DNA of 64,000 nt from Rhizobium sp. BK313 (GCF_014193655.1 NZ_JACHZQ010000005.1:310001-374000); one strand, 5' to 3'; numbered from the stretch's first letter, positions 1 to 10,657 are shown. A program made the numbers and translations. The notes: a model not told the origin generated them from the letters alone.

Positions 1-1
1 C

Positions 2-214
2 AGTTGGCTGGTCAACGAAGGCATGAAGGATGGTGACCGCGTAATCGTCGAAGGCGGCCAGCGCGTCCGTGACGGCCAGGATGTCAACGTTGCCGCGGTG
101 ACGATCGACGATGCGACCGGCGAGCTGAAGCAAGCGGCCGCCGATAGCAAGCCCGCCGAACAGGCCGAGCTGGAAAAGAACGATAGCAAAGCCGCCTCCG
201 GCGCCCAGAAGTGA
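2..214 (+). CDS. RND efflux periplasmic adaptor subunit (C-terminal part, cut by window start)
   Basis: The reading frame is open from the window edge to a TGA at 212-214, so only the last ~70 residues are visible. They read as the membrane-proximal end of a membrane fusion protein: a WLVNEGMKDGDRVIVEGGQRVRDGQ stretch of the AcrA/MexA type (here split: WLVNEGMKDGDRV, then IVEGGQRVRDGQ) followed by a charged, Lys/Glu/Ala-rich tail. The internal ATG at 23 is not the start. An RND pump gene begins ten bases after the stop, so the two form an operon. The adaptor would link the inner-membrane pump to an outer-membrane channel; no such channel gene lies in the visible part. Confidence 0.85.
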   Translation, partial: SWLVNEGMKDGDRVIVEGGQRVRDGQDVNVAAVTIDDATGELKQAAADSKPAEQAELEKNDSKAASGAQK

Positions 215-223
215 GGTGGTTTG

Positions 224-3200
224 ATGTCTCGTTTCTTTATTGACCGGCCGATCTTTGCCTGGGTCATCGCCATCATCATCATGCTGGCGGGTGCGCTGTC
301 GATCTTCACGCTGTCGATCTCGCAATATCCGCAGATCGCGCCGACGACCGTGCGCATCACCGCAACCTATTCAGGCGCTGACGCCCAGACGGTCGAAAAC
401 TCGGTGACCAAGGTCATCGAGCAGGGCATGACCGGCATCGACAATCTCGACTACATGGCCTCCACGTCGACTTCGACGGGCCAGGCCTCGATTTCGCTGA
501 CCTTCACCAACAAGGCCAATCCGGACGTCGCCCAGATGCAGGTGCAGAACAAACTGCAGCTCGTCACCGCGCAATTGCCGCAGTCCGTCCAGAATACCGG
601 CATCACAGTATCGAAATCGACCTCGAACTTCCTGATGGTCATCGGCTTCGTCTCGACCGACGGCAAGCTCAGTTCCAACGACCTTGCCGACTACGTCAAC
701 AGCACCCTGAACGACACGCTGAAGCGCGTCGAGGGCGTCGGTGACACGCAGCTTTTCGGCGCCGGTTACGCCATGCGCATCTGGATCGATCCGGACAAGC
801 TCGCGAAATACCAGTTGATGACTTCCGATGTCGTCTCGGCAATCGAAGCACAGAACACGCAGGTTTCTACCGGCCAGCTCGGCGCACTGCCACAATTGCG
901 GGGCCAGCAATTGAACGCCACAGTGACGGCCAAAAGCCGCCTGCAGACGCCTGAGCAATTCAACAACATCATCCTGAAGAGCCAGTCCGACGGTTCGCTG
1001 GTACGCCTCAACGACGTAGCGCGCGTCGAACTGGGCGCGGACAGCTACACCAGCTCGAGCGCCTTCAACAATCAGCCGTCGGCCGGTCTCGCGGTCATGC
1101 TTGCCTCCGGCGCTAACGCTATCAATACGGCCGAAGCCGTGCAGTCGACGATCAACAACCTGAAGCAGACGCTGCCGCCGAATGTCGAAGTCGTTTATCC
1201 CTATGACACGACGCCCTTCGTCAAGTTGTCGATCGAGGATGTGGTCAAGACGCTGTTCGAAGCCATCGTGCTCGTCTTCATCGTCATGTTCGTCTTCCTG
1301 CAGAACATCCGCGCCACCTTGATCCCGACACTTGCCGTTCCGATCGTTCTGCTCGGGACATTCGGCGTGCTCTCGGCCTTCGGATATTCCATTAATACGC
1401 TGACTATGTTCGGCATGGTGCTGGCGATCGGCCTGTTGGTGGACGACGCGATCGTCGTGGTCGAAAATGTCGAGCGCGTGATGGAGGAGGAGGGCCTGTC
1501 GCCGCGCGAGGCGACGATAAAGTCGATGCAGGAAATCACCGGCGCCTTGATTGGCATCGCCACCGTCCTGTCCGCCGTGTTCATCCCGATGGCCTTCTTC
1601 TCCGGCTCGGTCGGCGTCATCTACCGCCAGTTCTCGGTGACGATCGTCTCGGCGATGATTCTGTCGGTCATTGTCGCGCTCGTCCTGACGCCGGCGCTTT
1701 GCGCCACCATCCTCAAGAAACCAAAGCACGGCTCCAAGGAGCGGGGCGTCTTCGGCTGGTTCAACCGTAATTTCGACCGCGGCGTCCGCGGATATCAGCG
1801 TAGTGTGGGCGGCATCATCAAGTGGTCGCCCTTCTTCCTCGTCCTGTTCTTGATGATCGCTGGCGCCGTCGGCTATCTGTTCAACCACCTTTCCAGCTCG
1901 TTCCTGCCGGACGAAGACCAGGGCATCCTGATCACCAGCGTGCAACTCCCGCCAGGCGCAACCGACTACCGCACCAAAGATGTGCTGGCGCAGGTCAGGC
2001 AATACTATCTCGAAAAGGAAAAGCCTTATGTCGACGCTGTCTTCACCGTCGCCGGTTTTGGCTTTAGCGGACAGGGGCAAAACGTCGGCCTGGCCTTCAT
2101 CAAGCTGAAGGACTTCGCGGAACGTCAGACAAAGGAAAGCAAGGCGCAGGCGATTGCCGGACGCGCCATGGGCGCCTTCTCGAAGATCAAGGACGGCAGT
2201 GTCTTCGCGCTGGCGCCTCCGGCGATCCCGGGCTTCGGCAGCTCCTCAGGCTTCGATTTCTTCATCAAGGACATCAACGGCGCGGGGCATGAACAGCTCA
2301 TCGCCGCCCGCAACCAGTTGCTGGGTGCCGCCGCGAAAAACCCCAAGCTGTTCGGCACGCGCCCCAACGGCCAGGAAGATACGCCGCAATATTCGATTGT
2401 GATTGACCAGGAAAAGGCAAGCGCCCTCAACATCAACCTCTCCGATATCGACTCCACGCTGTCGACGGCCTGGGGCGGCACCTATGTCAACGACTTCATC
2501 GACCGAGGTCGCGTCAAGAAGGTCTATGTGCAGGCCGACGCCAAGTTCCGTATGCAGCCGGAGGATTTCGATCGCTGGTACGTGCGCAATTCCGATGGCG
2601 CCATGGTGCCGTTCTCCGCTTTTGCCTCCGGCAAATGGACCTATGGTTCGCCGCGCCTGGAACGCTACAACGGCTCGTCGGCGGTCGAAATCCAGGGTGC
2701 CGCTGCGCCCGGCGTCTCCTCCGGCGATGCCATGAACCAGATCGACCAGATCATGGCGAGCTTGCCCCCGGGCTTCAGCCATGAATGGACGAGCCTCTCG
2801 GCCCAGGAAAAGCTCTCCGGCAACCAGGCGAGCCAGCTCTACGCCATCTCCATCCTGGTCGTCTTCCTGGCACTGGCCGCGCTTTATGAGAGCTGGTCGA
2901 TCCCGCTCGCCGTCATGCTGTCGGTCCCGATCGGCATCTTCGGGGCGCTGCTGGCGGCCACCATCTTCGGCCAGTCGAACGACGTCTATTTCAAGGTCGG
3001 TCTGCTCACCACCATTGGTCTGGCCGCCAAAAACGCCATCCTGATCGTTGAATTCGCCATCGAACAGCAGAACAGCGGCAAAGACCTGATTCCAGCGACG
3101 CTGGAAGCAGCCCGCCAGCGCCTGCGGCCGATCCTGATGACCTCGCTCGCCTTCATCCTCGGCGTCATGCCGCTGGCAGTCGCGAACGGCGCGGGCTCCG

Positions 3201-3370
3201 GCAGCCAGAACTCGATCGGTATCGGCGTTATGGGCGGCATGATCTCGGCCACCGTGCTTGGTATCTTCTTCATCCCCCTTCTTTTCGTCTCCGTCCGCCG
3301 CATCTTCAAGGGTGGAAAGCGGCCGGCAAGTTCAACGGCGCCGGAGGCGACTTCAGACGCGGCGCAATAG
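224..3370 (+). CDS. RND multidrug efflux pump, HAE1 family (AcrB/MexB type)
   Basis: This 1048-residue protein has the full length of the hydrophobic-amphiphilic RND exporters. It begins MSRFFIDRPIFAW, the standard start, with a first membrane helix at about residues 10-30. The TM4 proton-relay pair falls at Asp407-Asp408 (GLLVDDAIVVVEN), the same numbering as in AcrB, and a second set of TM helices follows the second periplasmic domain (around 860-1030). A TTG lies directly before the ATG at 224 but the ATG with GAGGTGG upstream is the better start. It follows the adaptor gene by nine bases and would export drugs, dyes or plant compounds out of the periplasm/inner membrane using the proton gradient. 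Substrates cannot be read from sequence. Confidence 0.95.
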   Translation: MSRFFIDRPIFAWVIAIIIMLAGALSIFTLSISQYPQIAPTTVRITATYSGADAQTVENSVTKVIEQGMTGIDNLDYMASTSTSTGQASISLTFTNKANPDVAQMQVQNKLQLVTAQLPQSVQNTGITVSKSTSNFLMVIGFVSTDGKLSSNDLADYVNSTLNDTLKRVEGVGDTQLFGAGYAMRIWIDPDKLAKYQLMTSDVVSAIEAQNTQVSTGQLGALPQLRGQQLNATVTAKSRLQTPEQFNNIILKSQSDGSLVRLNDVARVELGADSYTSSSAFNNQPSAGLAVMLASGANAINTAEAVQSTINNLKQTLPPNVEVVYPYDTTPFVKLSIEDVVKTLFEAIVLVFIVMFVFLQNIRATLIPTLAVPIVLLGTFGVLSAFGYSINTLTMFGMVLAIGLLVDDAIVVVENVERVMEEEGLSPREATIKSMQEITGALIGIATVLSAVFIPMAFFSGSVGVIYRQFSVTIVSAMILSVIVALVLTPALCATILKKPKHGSKERGVFGWFNRNFDRGVRGYQRSVGGIIKWSPFFLVLFLMIAGAVGYLFNHLSSSFLPDEDQGILITSVQLPPGATDYRTKDVLAQVRQYYLEKEKPYVDAVFTVAGFGFSGQGQNVGLAFIKLKDFAERQTKESKAQAIAGRAMGAFSKIKDGSVFALAPPAIPGFGSSSGFDFFIKDINGAGHEQLIAARNQLLGAAAKNPKLFGTRPNGQEDTPQYSIVIDQEKASALNINLSDIDSTLSTAWGGTYVNDFIDRGRVKKVYVQADAKFRMQPEDFDRWYVRNSDGAMVPFSAFASGKWTYGSPRLERYNGSSAVEIQGAAAPGVSSGDAMNQIDQIMASLPPGFSHEWTSLSAQEKLSGNQASQLYAISILVVFLALAALYESWSIPLAVMLSVPIGIFGALLAATIFGQSNDVYFKVGLLTTIGLAAKNAILIVEFAIEQQNSGKDLIPATLEAARQRLRPILMTSLAFILGVMPLAVANGAGSGSQNSIGIGVMGGMISATVLGIFFIPLLFVSVRRIFKGGKRPASSTAPEATSDAAQ

Positions 3371-3408
3371 AAAGCGTCACTTTCACGCTCTCATAGGAGG
3401 AGACTGGT

Positions 3409-4431
3409 GTGATCAAGGCCCTAATGATCGAGGCGGAAAACGTCACGCGCTTCCACGACATCGCGGAAGCCCCGCTGGGCGCCGGCCAGGTCCGCGTCGG
3501 CGTCCGGCACATTGGCCTCTGCGGCAGCGATCTCAACACCTTCAAAGGCCTCAACCCGCTGGTGAAGCTGCCGCGCATTCCCGGCCATGAAATCGGCGGC
3601 GAGATCATTGCCGTCGGCCCCGGTGTCGATACCGCCTATGCGCCCGGCCGCCGCGTCATCGTCCTGCCCTATACCAATTGTGGCACCTGCACATCCTGCC
3701 GCAAGGGCCGGCTCAATGCTTGCCGCTACAACAAGACACTCGGCGTGCAACAGGACGGCGGACTGGCCGAGGAGATCGTGCTGCCGGCCGAAAAACTGAT
3801 CCTCAACGATGCACTGCCGCCGCGCCATCTGGCCCTGGTCGAGCCGCTATCGGTCGGCTTTCACGCCGTCGAACGCGGCCGGGTCGCGAAAGGCGACCGC
3901 GTCGCCGTGCTAGGCTGCGGCATGATCGGCATGGGCGTCGTGATCGCCGCCGTCGCCCGCGGCGCCGAGGTCATCGCCGTCGATCTCAGCGAGGAAAAAC
4001 GCGCGCTCGCCCGGCAATTCGGCGCCGTCGAGGCGATCGACGCGGGCAACCAAGATGTTGTCGCCAGAGTAAGCGAACTGACGGGCGATGACGGAGTCGA
4101 TATCGCTTTCGAGGCGGTCGGCCTGCCTGCGACCTTCACGCAAGCCATTGATCTTGCCTGCTTCGGCGGCCGCGTCGTCTATGTCGGCTATTCCAAGGCG
4201 CCGGTCACCTACCAGACGCAGTTCTTTAACCTGAAGGAACTCGACATCATGGGCTCCCGCAACGCCCTGATGCGCGATTTTCAGAACGTCATCAGCCATC
4301 TCGAGGAGATCGGCGATAAGGCCGACGCACTGATCTCGAAGGTTTTTCCTTTTGAAGAGGCGGAAAAAGCCCTGCCCTACTGGGACAGTCATCGCAACGC
4401 GCTGAAGATTGTGATTGAGCGCGGCGCCTGA
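3409..4431 (+). CDS. Zinc-dependent alcohol/polyol dehydrogenase (MDR superfamily)
   Basis: The 340-residue protein has the medium-chain dehydrogenase plan. Cys38 in GLCGSD is the catalytic zinc ligand, GHEIGGE follows at about 60, the structural-zinc cysteines lie in NCGTCTSCRKGRLNAC at about 89-104, and the nucleotide-binding loop is VAVLGCGMIGMG near 170. The best relatives are sorbitol, threonine and galactitol-type dehydrogenases. The GTG start at 3409 is preferred because AGGAGG at 3395-3400 lies eight bases upstream; an ATG at 3424 is the alternative. It stands 38 bases after the RND gene on the same strand, so read-through is possible, but the function looks unrelated. The substrate is unknown. 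Confidence 0.9.
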   Translation: MIKALMIEAENVTRFHDIAEAPLGAGQVRVGVRHIGLCGSDLNTFKGLNPLVKLPRIPGHEIGGEIIAVGPGVDTAYAPGRRVIVLPYTNCGTCTSCRKGRLNACRYNKTLGVQQDGGLAEEIVLPAEKLILNDALPPRHLALVEPLSVGFHAVERGRVAKGDRVAVLGCGMIGMGVVIAAVARGAEVIAVDLSEEKRALARQFGAVEAIDAGNQDVVARVSELTGDDGVDIAFEAVGLPATFTQAIDLACFGGRVVYVGYSKAPVTYQTQFFNLKELDIMGSRNALMRDFQNVISHLEEIGDKADALISKVFPFEEAEKALPYWDSHRNALKIVIERGA

Positions 4432-4433
4432 CG

Positions 4434-7400
4434 TTACGTTGGCGTCGAGGACATCGGCATCTCTACATGTTGCTTCGTCGACCACCTGCTGTGCAGCTTG
4501 GCCAGCATCAGGTAGATGATCGGTGTCGTGTAGAGCGTCAGGACCTGCGAGACGATCAGGCCGCCGACGATGGTAATGCCCAGGGGGCGGCGGAGTTCTG
4601 CACCGGGGCCGGTGGCAATGATCAGCGGGATGGCACCCATCAGGGCGGCGAGCGTGGTCATCAGGATCGGACGGAAGCGTTTCAGGCAGGCTTCATAGAT
4701 CGCCTCTTCCGAGGGTAGGCCGAGCTTGCGTTCACGCTGCAACGCGAAATCCACCATCATGATGCCGTTCTTCTTGACGATGCCGATCAACAGGATGATG
4801 CCGATGAAGGCGATGATCGTCAGTTCCGTGCCGCTGATGACCAGCGCCAGCAGCGCGCCGAGGCCGGCTGATGGCAGTGTCGAGATGATCGTCAGCGGAT
4901 GCGCCAGGCTCTCATAGAGAATGCCGAGGACGATATAGACCGTCAGCAGCGCCGCCAGAAGCAACAACGGCTGGCTGCTCGAGGATTGCGTCACGCTGGC
5001 CGCATCGCCGGCGAAATCCGCATGCAGCGAATCCGGCAGATGCATCTGGAGTACCGCCTGCTGAATGGCATCGTTTGCTGCCTCCAGCACGGTGTTGAGC
5101 GCCAGATTGTAGGATATGGTCACGGAGGGATATTGCCCCTGGTGATTGACCACCAGCGGCGCCAGCGTCCGGTCGACCGACGCCACGGCACTCAGCGGAA
5201 TCTGGATGCCGCCCGACGCCGGCACATAGAGCTTGGAGATATCGTTGGGATCTCGGGCATAGCTGGGATCGGCCTCCAGCACGACGCGATATTGATTGCG
5301 CTGGGTATAGATGGTCGAGACTTGCCGCTGGGCGAAAGCATTGTTCAGCGCAGCGTCGATCGACTGGATGCTGACGCCGAGCCGAGAGGCTTCACTCCGG
5401 TTGATATTGACCGTCGCCTGCAGGCCGTTCGGCTGCCGGTCGGTGGCGACATCAGTCAGTTCCGGCAGAGCCTGCAGGCGTTCGAGCACCTTCGGCGCCC
5501 ATTCCACCAGCTCGTCGTAATTCGCACCCCAGAGCGTGAACTGATATTGCGATTGAGACTGACGCGCGCCGGCGCGGATGTCGCCCGGCGAAAACAGGAA
5601 GGTGCTGAGACCGGGAATGGCCATCAGCTGTTTGCGCAGCCGGTCGATCACCTCGGCGGTCGGGACGCGCTCCGATGCGGGTTTCAGCGAAATGAACAAT
5701 TGCCCGCGATTGACCGAGCTTGAAAAGCCGCCGCCACCCACGGACGAGCCGACGCCGGAGACGGCCGGATCCCGGGCGACGATATCGGCCGCCTGCTGCT
5801 GCAGCTTGACCATGGCCGGATAGGAGATATCGGTCGCCGCCTGCGTACCGCCCTGCACGAAGCCGGTATCGTCCTGCGGAATGAAACCCTTCGGCACCTT
5901 CACATAAAGATAGGCGGACATGACGACGCAAGCGAGGATGACGAGGACGGAGAGCACACGATGATGCAGCACCGCCTTCAGAGTCCGGCCATAGAAGTTG
6001 GTGATCGCACTCAGCGTCCCTTCGATGACCCGGCCAAACGGGCCCGGCCGAGCCTCCAGGTCGTGCGCCCGCAGCCGATGGCCGCAGATCATCGGCGTCA
6101 GCGTCAGCGACACCAGTGTCGAGACGACGATGGTGAAGCCGAGCGTCAGAGAGAAGGTCTGGAAGAACCGTCCGACGATGCCGCCCATGAAGAAGAGAGG
6201 AATGAAGGCCGCGAGCAGCGACAGGCTGATCGAAACGACGGTGAAACCGATTTGCTTCGCACCCTCGAGCGCCGCCTTCATAGGCTTCATCCCTGTCTCG
6301 AGATTGGCGTAGATATTCTCGATCATCACGATAGCGTCGTCGACGACGAAACCGACGGAGACCGCCAACGCCATCAGCGACAGATTGTCGATCGACAGCC
6401 CGAAGAGCCACATGGCAGCAAAGGTGCCGCACAACGACAACGGCACGGTGACGCCGGCTGCGAAGGTCGTCGTGGCGCGCCGCAGAAAGATGAAAACCAC
6501 GGCCATGACCAGGCAAATGGTGGCAAGCAGCGTCCATTGCATGTCGGTGACGCTGGCATGGATCGTCGTGGTGCGGTCGGAGAGAACCGCGATGCGGACA
6601 CCGGACGGGATCAGGCGCTGCAACTCGGGGATCAGCGCCTTGACGCCATCGACGGTCGCAATGACGTTGGCGTCCGCTTCCTTGGTGATGTTGAGCAGCA
6701 CGGCCGGTTTGCCGTCGTACCAGGCATCCGAGCGGCTGTTGCGCACACCGGGCTCGACGCTGGCGATATCGGAAAGGTGCACGGCCGTGCCGTCACCGCT
6801 TTGCACGATGATCCGGCCATAATCCTCCGGGGTCCGTAGCTGACCATTCATGGAAATGGAGAAGGCTGCACTGCTGCCGTCGATCGAGCCGACGGGGCCA
6901 AGCACATTGGCATTGACGATCGCCGTACGGACACTGTCCAGCGACAGACCCATGGCGGAAAGGCGGTCGGGATCGAGCCTGACACGCACGGCCGGCTGGT
7001 CGGCCCCGCTGACGGTAACGCCGCCGACACCATCCACCTGTGAGATGCGCTGCACCACCACCGTATCCGCAGCATCGTAGATGGCGCTCGGCGCCACATT
7101 GTCCGATGTCAGCGCCAGGATCAGGACGGGCGCCGCAGCCGGATTGATCTTGCGGAACGAGGGCAATGTCGGCAGATCGCCGGGCAAGTCGGTCGCCGCC
7201 GCGTTCAGCGCTGCCTGTACATCCTGCGCCGCACCGTCGACGCTGCGCGACAGATCGAATTGCGCGACGATGCTGCTCGATCCGAGCGAGCTGACCGAGG
7301 TCAACTGCGTGATGCCGGCGATGGTACCGAGATGCCGCTCAAGGGGCGCTGCGACGCTCGCCGCCATGCTGGCAGGGTCGGCACCCGGTCGGCTGGCGGA

Positions 7401-7541
7401 GACGACGATCGTCGGCAGATCAACGGTCGGCAGGCTTGCCACCGGCAGAAAGCGATAGGAAACGATACCGAGGATCATCAGCCCGATCGCCAGAAGCGTC
7501 GTCCCGACAGGACGTTTGATGAACGGCTCGGAGAGGTTCAT
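4434..7541 (-). CDS. mdtC: RND efflux pump subunit, MdtC type
   Basis: This 1035-residue inner-membrane pump begins MNLSEPFIKRPVGTTLLAIG and carries the TM4 acidic pair in VGFVVDDAIVMIEN. The start sequence, the VASLPTVDLPTI segment and its place as the second of two adjacent RND genes match the MdtB/MdtC pair, in which two different pump proteins form a mixed trimer. Its ATG overlaps the stop of the preceding pump by four bases (7538-7541), which implies coupled translation. It is the last gene of the leftward adaptor-pump-pump operon and ends only two bases from the convergent dehydrogenase gene. In enterobacteria this system exports bile salts and novobiocin; substrates here are unknown. 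Confidence 0.92.
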   Translation of the reverse strand: MNLSEPFIKRPVGTTLLAIGLMILGIVSYRFLPVASLPTVDLPTIVVSASRPGADPASMAASVAAPLERHLGTIAGITQLTSVSSLGSSSIVAQFDLSRSVDGAAQDVQAALNAAATDLPGDLPTLPSFRKINPAAAPVLILALTSDNVAPSAIYDAADTVVVQRISQVDGVGGVTVSGADQPAVRVRLDPDRLSAMGLSLDSVRTAIVNANVLGPVGSIDGSSAAFSISMNGQLRTPEDYGRIIVQSGDGTAVHLSDIASVEPGVRNSRSDAWYDGKPAVLLNITKEADANVIATVDGVKALIPELQRLIPSGVRIAVLSDRTTTIHASVTDMQWTLLATICLVMAVVFIFLRRATTTFAAGVTVPLSLCGTFAAMWLFGLSIDNLSLMALAVSVGFVVDDAIVMIENIYANLETGMKPMKAALEGAKQIGFTVVSISLSLLAAFIPLFFMGGIVGRFFQTFSLTLGFTIVVSTLVSLTLTPMICGHRLRAHDLEARPGPFGRVIEGTLSAITNFYGRTLKAVLHHRVLSVLVILACVVMSAYLYVKVPKGFIPQDDTGFVQGGTQAATDISYPAMVKLQQQAADIVARDPAVSGVGSSVGGGGFSSSVNRGQLFISLKPASERVPTAEVIDRLRKQLMAIPGLSTFLFSPGDIRAGARQSQSQYQFTLWGANYDELVEWAPKVLERLQALPELTDVATDRQPNGLQATVNINRSEASRLGVSIQSIDAALNNAFAQRQVSTIYTQRNQYRVVLEADPSYARDPNDISKLYVPASGGIQIPLSAVASVDRTLAPLVVNHQGQYPSVTISYNLALNTVLEAANDAIQQAVLQMHLPDSLHADFAGDAASVTQSSSSQPLLLLAALLTVYIVLGILYESLAHPLTIISTLPSAGLGALLALVISGTELTIIAFIGIILLIGIVKKNGIMMVDFALQRERKLGLPSEEAIYEACLKRFRPILMTTLAALMGAIPLIIATGPGAELRRPLGITIVGGLIVSQVLTLYTTPIIYLMLAKLHSRWSTKQHVEMPMSSTPT

Positions 7542-10500
7542 GTCCCGCCACCTACAACTTCGTCCAGTTCCGGAGCCGGCGCGCCGGTCGGTCGTCCGAC
7601 GACACGGGCGCGCAGGCTTTCAAAGGCAAGATAGATCACTGGGGTCGTATAAAGCGTCAGAAGCTGGGACAGCACCAGGCCGCCGATGATGGTGATGCCG
7701 AGCGGGATTCGCAGCTCCGCTCCGGTGCCTTGTGCCAGCGCCAGTGGCAGCGCACCGAAGAGTGCGGCAAGCGTCGTCATCATGATCGGACGGAAACGCA
7801 GGATCGAGGCTTTCAGGATCGCTTCGCGCGGCGCCAGTCCCTCCTTGCGTTCGGCCTCCAGCGCGAAGTCGATCATCATGATCGCATTTTTCTTGACGAT
7901 ACCCATCAGCAGAACGATGCCGATCAAGGCGATGATCGACAGGTCCTGCCCGAACAGCATCAGCGCCAGCAGCGCACCGACGCCCGCCGATGGCAGGGTC
8001 GACAGAATCGTCACGGGATGCACGGCGCTTTCGTAAAGCAGGCCAAGGACAATATAGATCGTCACGACAGCCGCCAGGATGAGCCAGGGCTCGCCCGCAA
8101 GCGACGAGGCGAACTCCTCGGCATCGCCGGAATAATTGCGCTGAATCGAACTTGGCATGCCGATATCGCGCTCCGCCGCCTGGATCTCGGTGACGGCTTC
8201 ACTAAGCGACGCGCCCTTGGCAAGATCGAAACTGAGGGTCACGGCCGGGAACTGTTCGTCATGGCTGATGACCAACGGCGCTGTCGCGAACGAGGCCGTC
8301 GTAAAGGCATTGAGTGGCACCTGGGTGTCGCTGGCGCCGGCGACATAGAGCTTGTCGAGCGATTTCGGGTCCGACTGATATTGGGGAGCCGCCTCGAGGA
8401 TGACGCGGTACTGATTGGCCTGACCGTAGATCGTGGCGATCTGGCGTTGCCCGAAAGCATCGTTCAGCGTGTCGCTGACGGCCTGCATCGACACGCCGAG
8501 GCGCGAGGCAGTTTCACGGTCGACATTGACGAAGATGCGGCCGCCACCCATTTCGACTTCCGAAGCGACATCGATCAGCTTCGGGCTCTGCTGTAGCCGC
8601 TGTGCCAATTTCTCGGCCCAGTCCACCACGGTCGCCGTATCGGTACCGGTCAGCGTATATTGATAGGGCGCGCGGCTGGCGCGCGTGCTGATCGAGATGC
8701 CGCGCACGCTCTGGAAGGTGACGTGGATGCCGGGCAGATCGGCCACTTCGCCACGCATGCGGTCGATGATTTCAGCCGCCGAAGCCGCGCGCTCGCTTCT
8801 CGGCCTCAATATCAGGCTGAGATTAGCGGTATTGAGCGTCAGGTTGCTGGCGCTGGTGCCGATGACCGAGACGATACCTTTTACGTCCGGATCTTTGCGC
8901 AGCCGGTCCGCCACAGTCTCCTGCGTTTGCTTCATCGCTTCGAAGGAAGTGGTGGGCTCGGTCTCGACCACCGCGGTGATCAGGCCGGTGTCCTGCGCCG
9001 GCAGGAAGCCTTTGGGAATGACGATGTAAAGAGCGATCGTAGCGGCAAGTGTCACCACCGTGACCAGCAACATCAAAGCGCTCCGGTCCACCACCCAGAC
9101 GAGGCTGCGGCGATAGCCCTCGATCAGCCACCCCATGCCGCGATCGGTGCCCGCCAACAAACCGCCGCGATGCTCTTTCGGCTTGCGCAGGATGCGGGCG
9201 CACATCATCGGCGTCAAAGTCAGCGAGATCACCGCCGATACCACCACGGCGATGGTCAGCGTCAACGCAAACTCGCGGAACATGCGCCCGACGATGCCGG
9301 TCATGAACAGCAGGGGGATGAAGACAGCGATCAGCGAGAAGGTTAGCGAGATGATGGTGAAGCCGATTTCGCCGGCACCCTTCAGAGCCGCCTGCATCGG
9401 ACTCTCGCCTTCCTCGATGTGGCGGGCGATGTTCTCGATCATCACGATGGCATCGTCGACGACGAAGCCAGTACCGATCGTGAGCGCCATGAGCGACAGA
9501 TTGTCGAGACTGAAACCGGCGAACCACATGACGCCGAAGGTCGCAATCAGCGACAACGGCAGCGCCACGGCGGCGATGAACGTCGCCGTTACCGTTCGCA
9601 GGAACAGCAGAACGACGAGGATGACAAGACCGATACTGACGACGAGCGTCCATTGCACGTCATGGATCGAGGCGCGGATCGTCTCGGTGCGGTCGTTTAC
9701 GATGTCGAGGGAGATACCGGCCGGCAGCGCCTGCTTCAACCGCGGAAGCTGATTCAGCACGCTCTCGACCGTCTGGATGACGTTCGCCCCCGGCTGGCGC
9801 ATGATGTCGAGGATGACGGCGGGCTGGCCCTGGTACCAGGCGCCGACGCGGTTGTTCTCCAGCCCTTCGACGACGGTGGCGACATCCTTCAACTGCACCG
9901 GCGCATTGTTGCGATAGGCGACGATGACGGATTTGTAGATGTTGGGATCGACAATCTGGTCATTGGCGGCGAGCGTGAAGCTCTGCTGCGTGCCGTCCAG
10001 CGCCCCCTTGGCGCCGGCAACGCTGGCATTGGTGATCGCCGTGCGCAGATCCTCCAGCGCCAGACCATAGGAGGCAAGCCGCGGCAGGTCGGCCTGGATG
10101 CGGATAGCGGGCTTGACGCCGCCCTGGATGTTGACATCGCCGACGCCTGAGACTTCGCTGAGCCGCTGCGCCATCATCGTATCGGCGAAATCGCTGAGTT
10201 CCCGGATCGAATAGCTATTGGAGCGCAGCGCCAGCGTAACGATCGGCGTATCGGCAGGGTTCACCTTCGAGTAGGTCGGCGGATAGGGCAGCGTGCGCGG
10301 CAGAGTCGAGCCGGCGGCGTTGATTGCCGCCTGCACGTCCTGGGCCGCGCCATCGATATCGCGGCCGAGATCGAATTGCAGGGTGATCTGGCTGATGCCG
10401 AAGGCGCTCGATGAGGTCATCGACGCCAGCGACGGGATCTGACCGAGCGGCCGCTCCAGCGGCGCTGTCACCAATGCCGCCATCGTATCGGGATCGGCGC

Positions 10501-10657
10501 CCGGCAATTGGGTCGTCACTTGGATCGTCGGAAAATCCACCTGCGGCAGCGGCGCGACCGGTAGGAAAAGAAACCCGAGAATGCCGCCCAACAGAATGGC
10601 CACCCCGAGAAGCGAGGTGGCGACCGGCCTGGAGATGAAGAGCGACGAGACGTTCAT
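7538..10657 (-). CDS. mdtB: RND efflux pump subunit, MdtB type
   Basis: This protein has 1039 residues and starts MNVSSLFISRPVATSLLG, with LPQVDFPTIQVTTQLPGA after the first helix, as in MdtB. The proton-relay motif is GTGFVVDDAIVMIEN. It differs clearly from the next gene product, so the operon encodes two distinct pumps rather than a recent duplication. The ATG overlaps the stop of the adaptor gene by four bases (10654-10657). It is expected to act with the MdtC-like partner and the MdtA-like adaptor in the inner membrane, feeding a TolC-type channel encoded elsewhere. Confidence 0.93.
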   Translation of the reverse strand: MNVSSLFISRPVATSLLGVAILLGGILGFLFLPVAPLPQVDFPTIQVTTQLPGADPDTMAALVTAPLERPLGQIPSLASMTSSSAFGISQITLQFDLGRDIDGAAQDVQAAINAAGSTLPRTLPYPPTYSKVNPADTPIVTLALRSNSYSIRELSDFADTMMAQRLSEVSGVGDVNIQGGVKPAIRIQADLPRLASYGLALEDLRTAITNASVAGAKGALDGTQQSFTLAANDQIVDPNIYKSVIVAYRNNAPVQLKDVATVVEGLENNRVGAWYQGQPAVILDIMRQPGANVIQTVESVLNQLPRLKQALPAGISLDIVNDRTETIRASIHDVQWTLVVSIGLVILVVLLFLRTVTATFIAAVALPLSLIATFGVMWFAGFSLDNLSLMALTIGTGFVVDDAIVMIENIARHIEEGESPMQAALKGAGEIGFTIISLTFSLIAVFIPLLFMTGIVGRMFREFALTLTIAVVVSAVISLTLTPMMCARILRKPKEHRGGLLAGTDRGMGWLIEGYRRSLVWVVDRSALMLLVTVVTLAATIALYIVIPKGFLPAQDTGLITAVVETEPTTSFEAMKQTQETVADRLRKDPDVKGIVSVIGTSASNLTLNTANLSLILRPRSERAASAAEIIDRMRGEVADLPGIHVTFQSVRGISISTRASRAPYQYTLTGTDTATVVDWAEKLAQRLQQSPKLIDVASEVEMGGGRIFVNVDRETASRLGVSMQAVSDTLNDAFGQRQIATIYGQANQYRVILEAAPQYQSDPKSLDKLYVAGASDTQVPLNAFTTASFATAPLVISHDEQFPAVTLSFDLAKGASLSEAVTEIQAAERDIGMPSSIQRNYSGDAEEFASSLAGEPWLILAAVVTIYIVLGLLYESAVHPVTILSTLPSAGVGALLALMLFGQDLSIIALIGIVLLMGIVKKNAIMMIDFALEAERKEGLAPREAILKASILRFRPIMMTTLAALFGALPLALAQGTGAELRIPLGITIIGGLVLSQLLTLYTTPVIYLAFESLRARVVGRPTGAPAPELDEVVGGGT

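Noticed and set aside
371..2080. 569-codon open frame on the minus strand within the first RND pump gene
   Set aside because: It is a shadow of a high-GC coding gene; it has an Arg/Asp/His-rich composition and no family features or ribosome-binding site.
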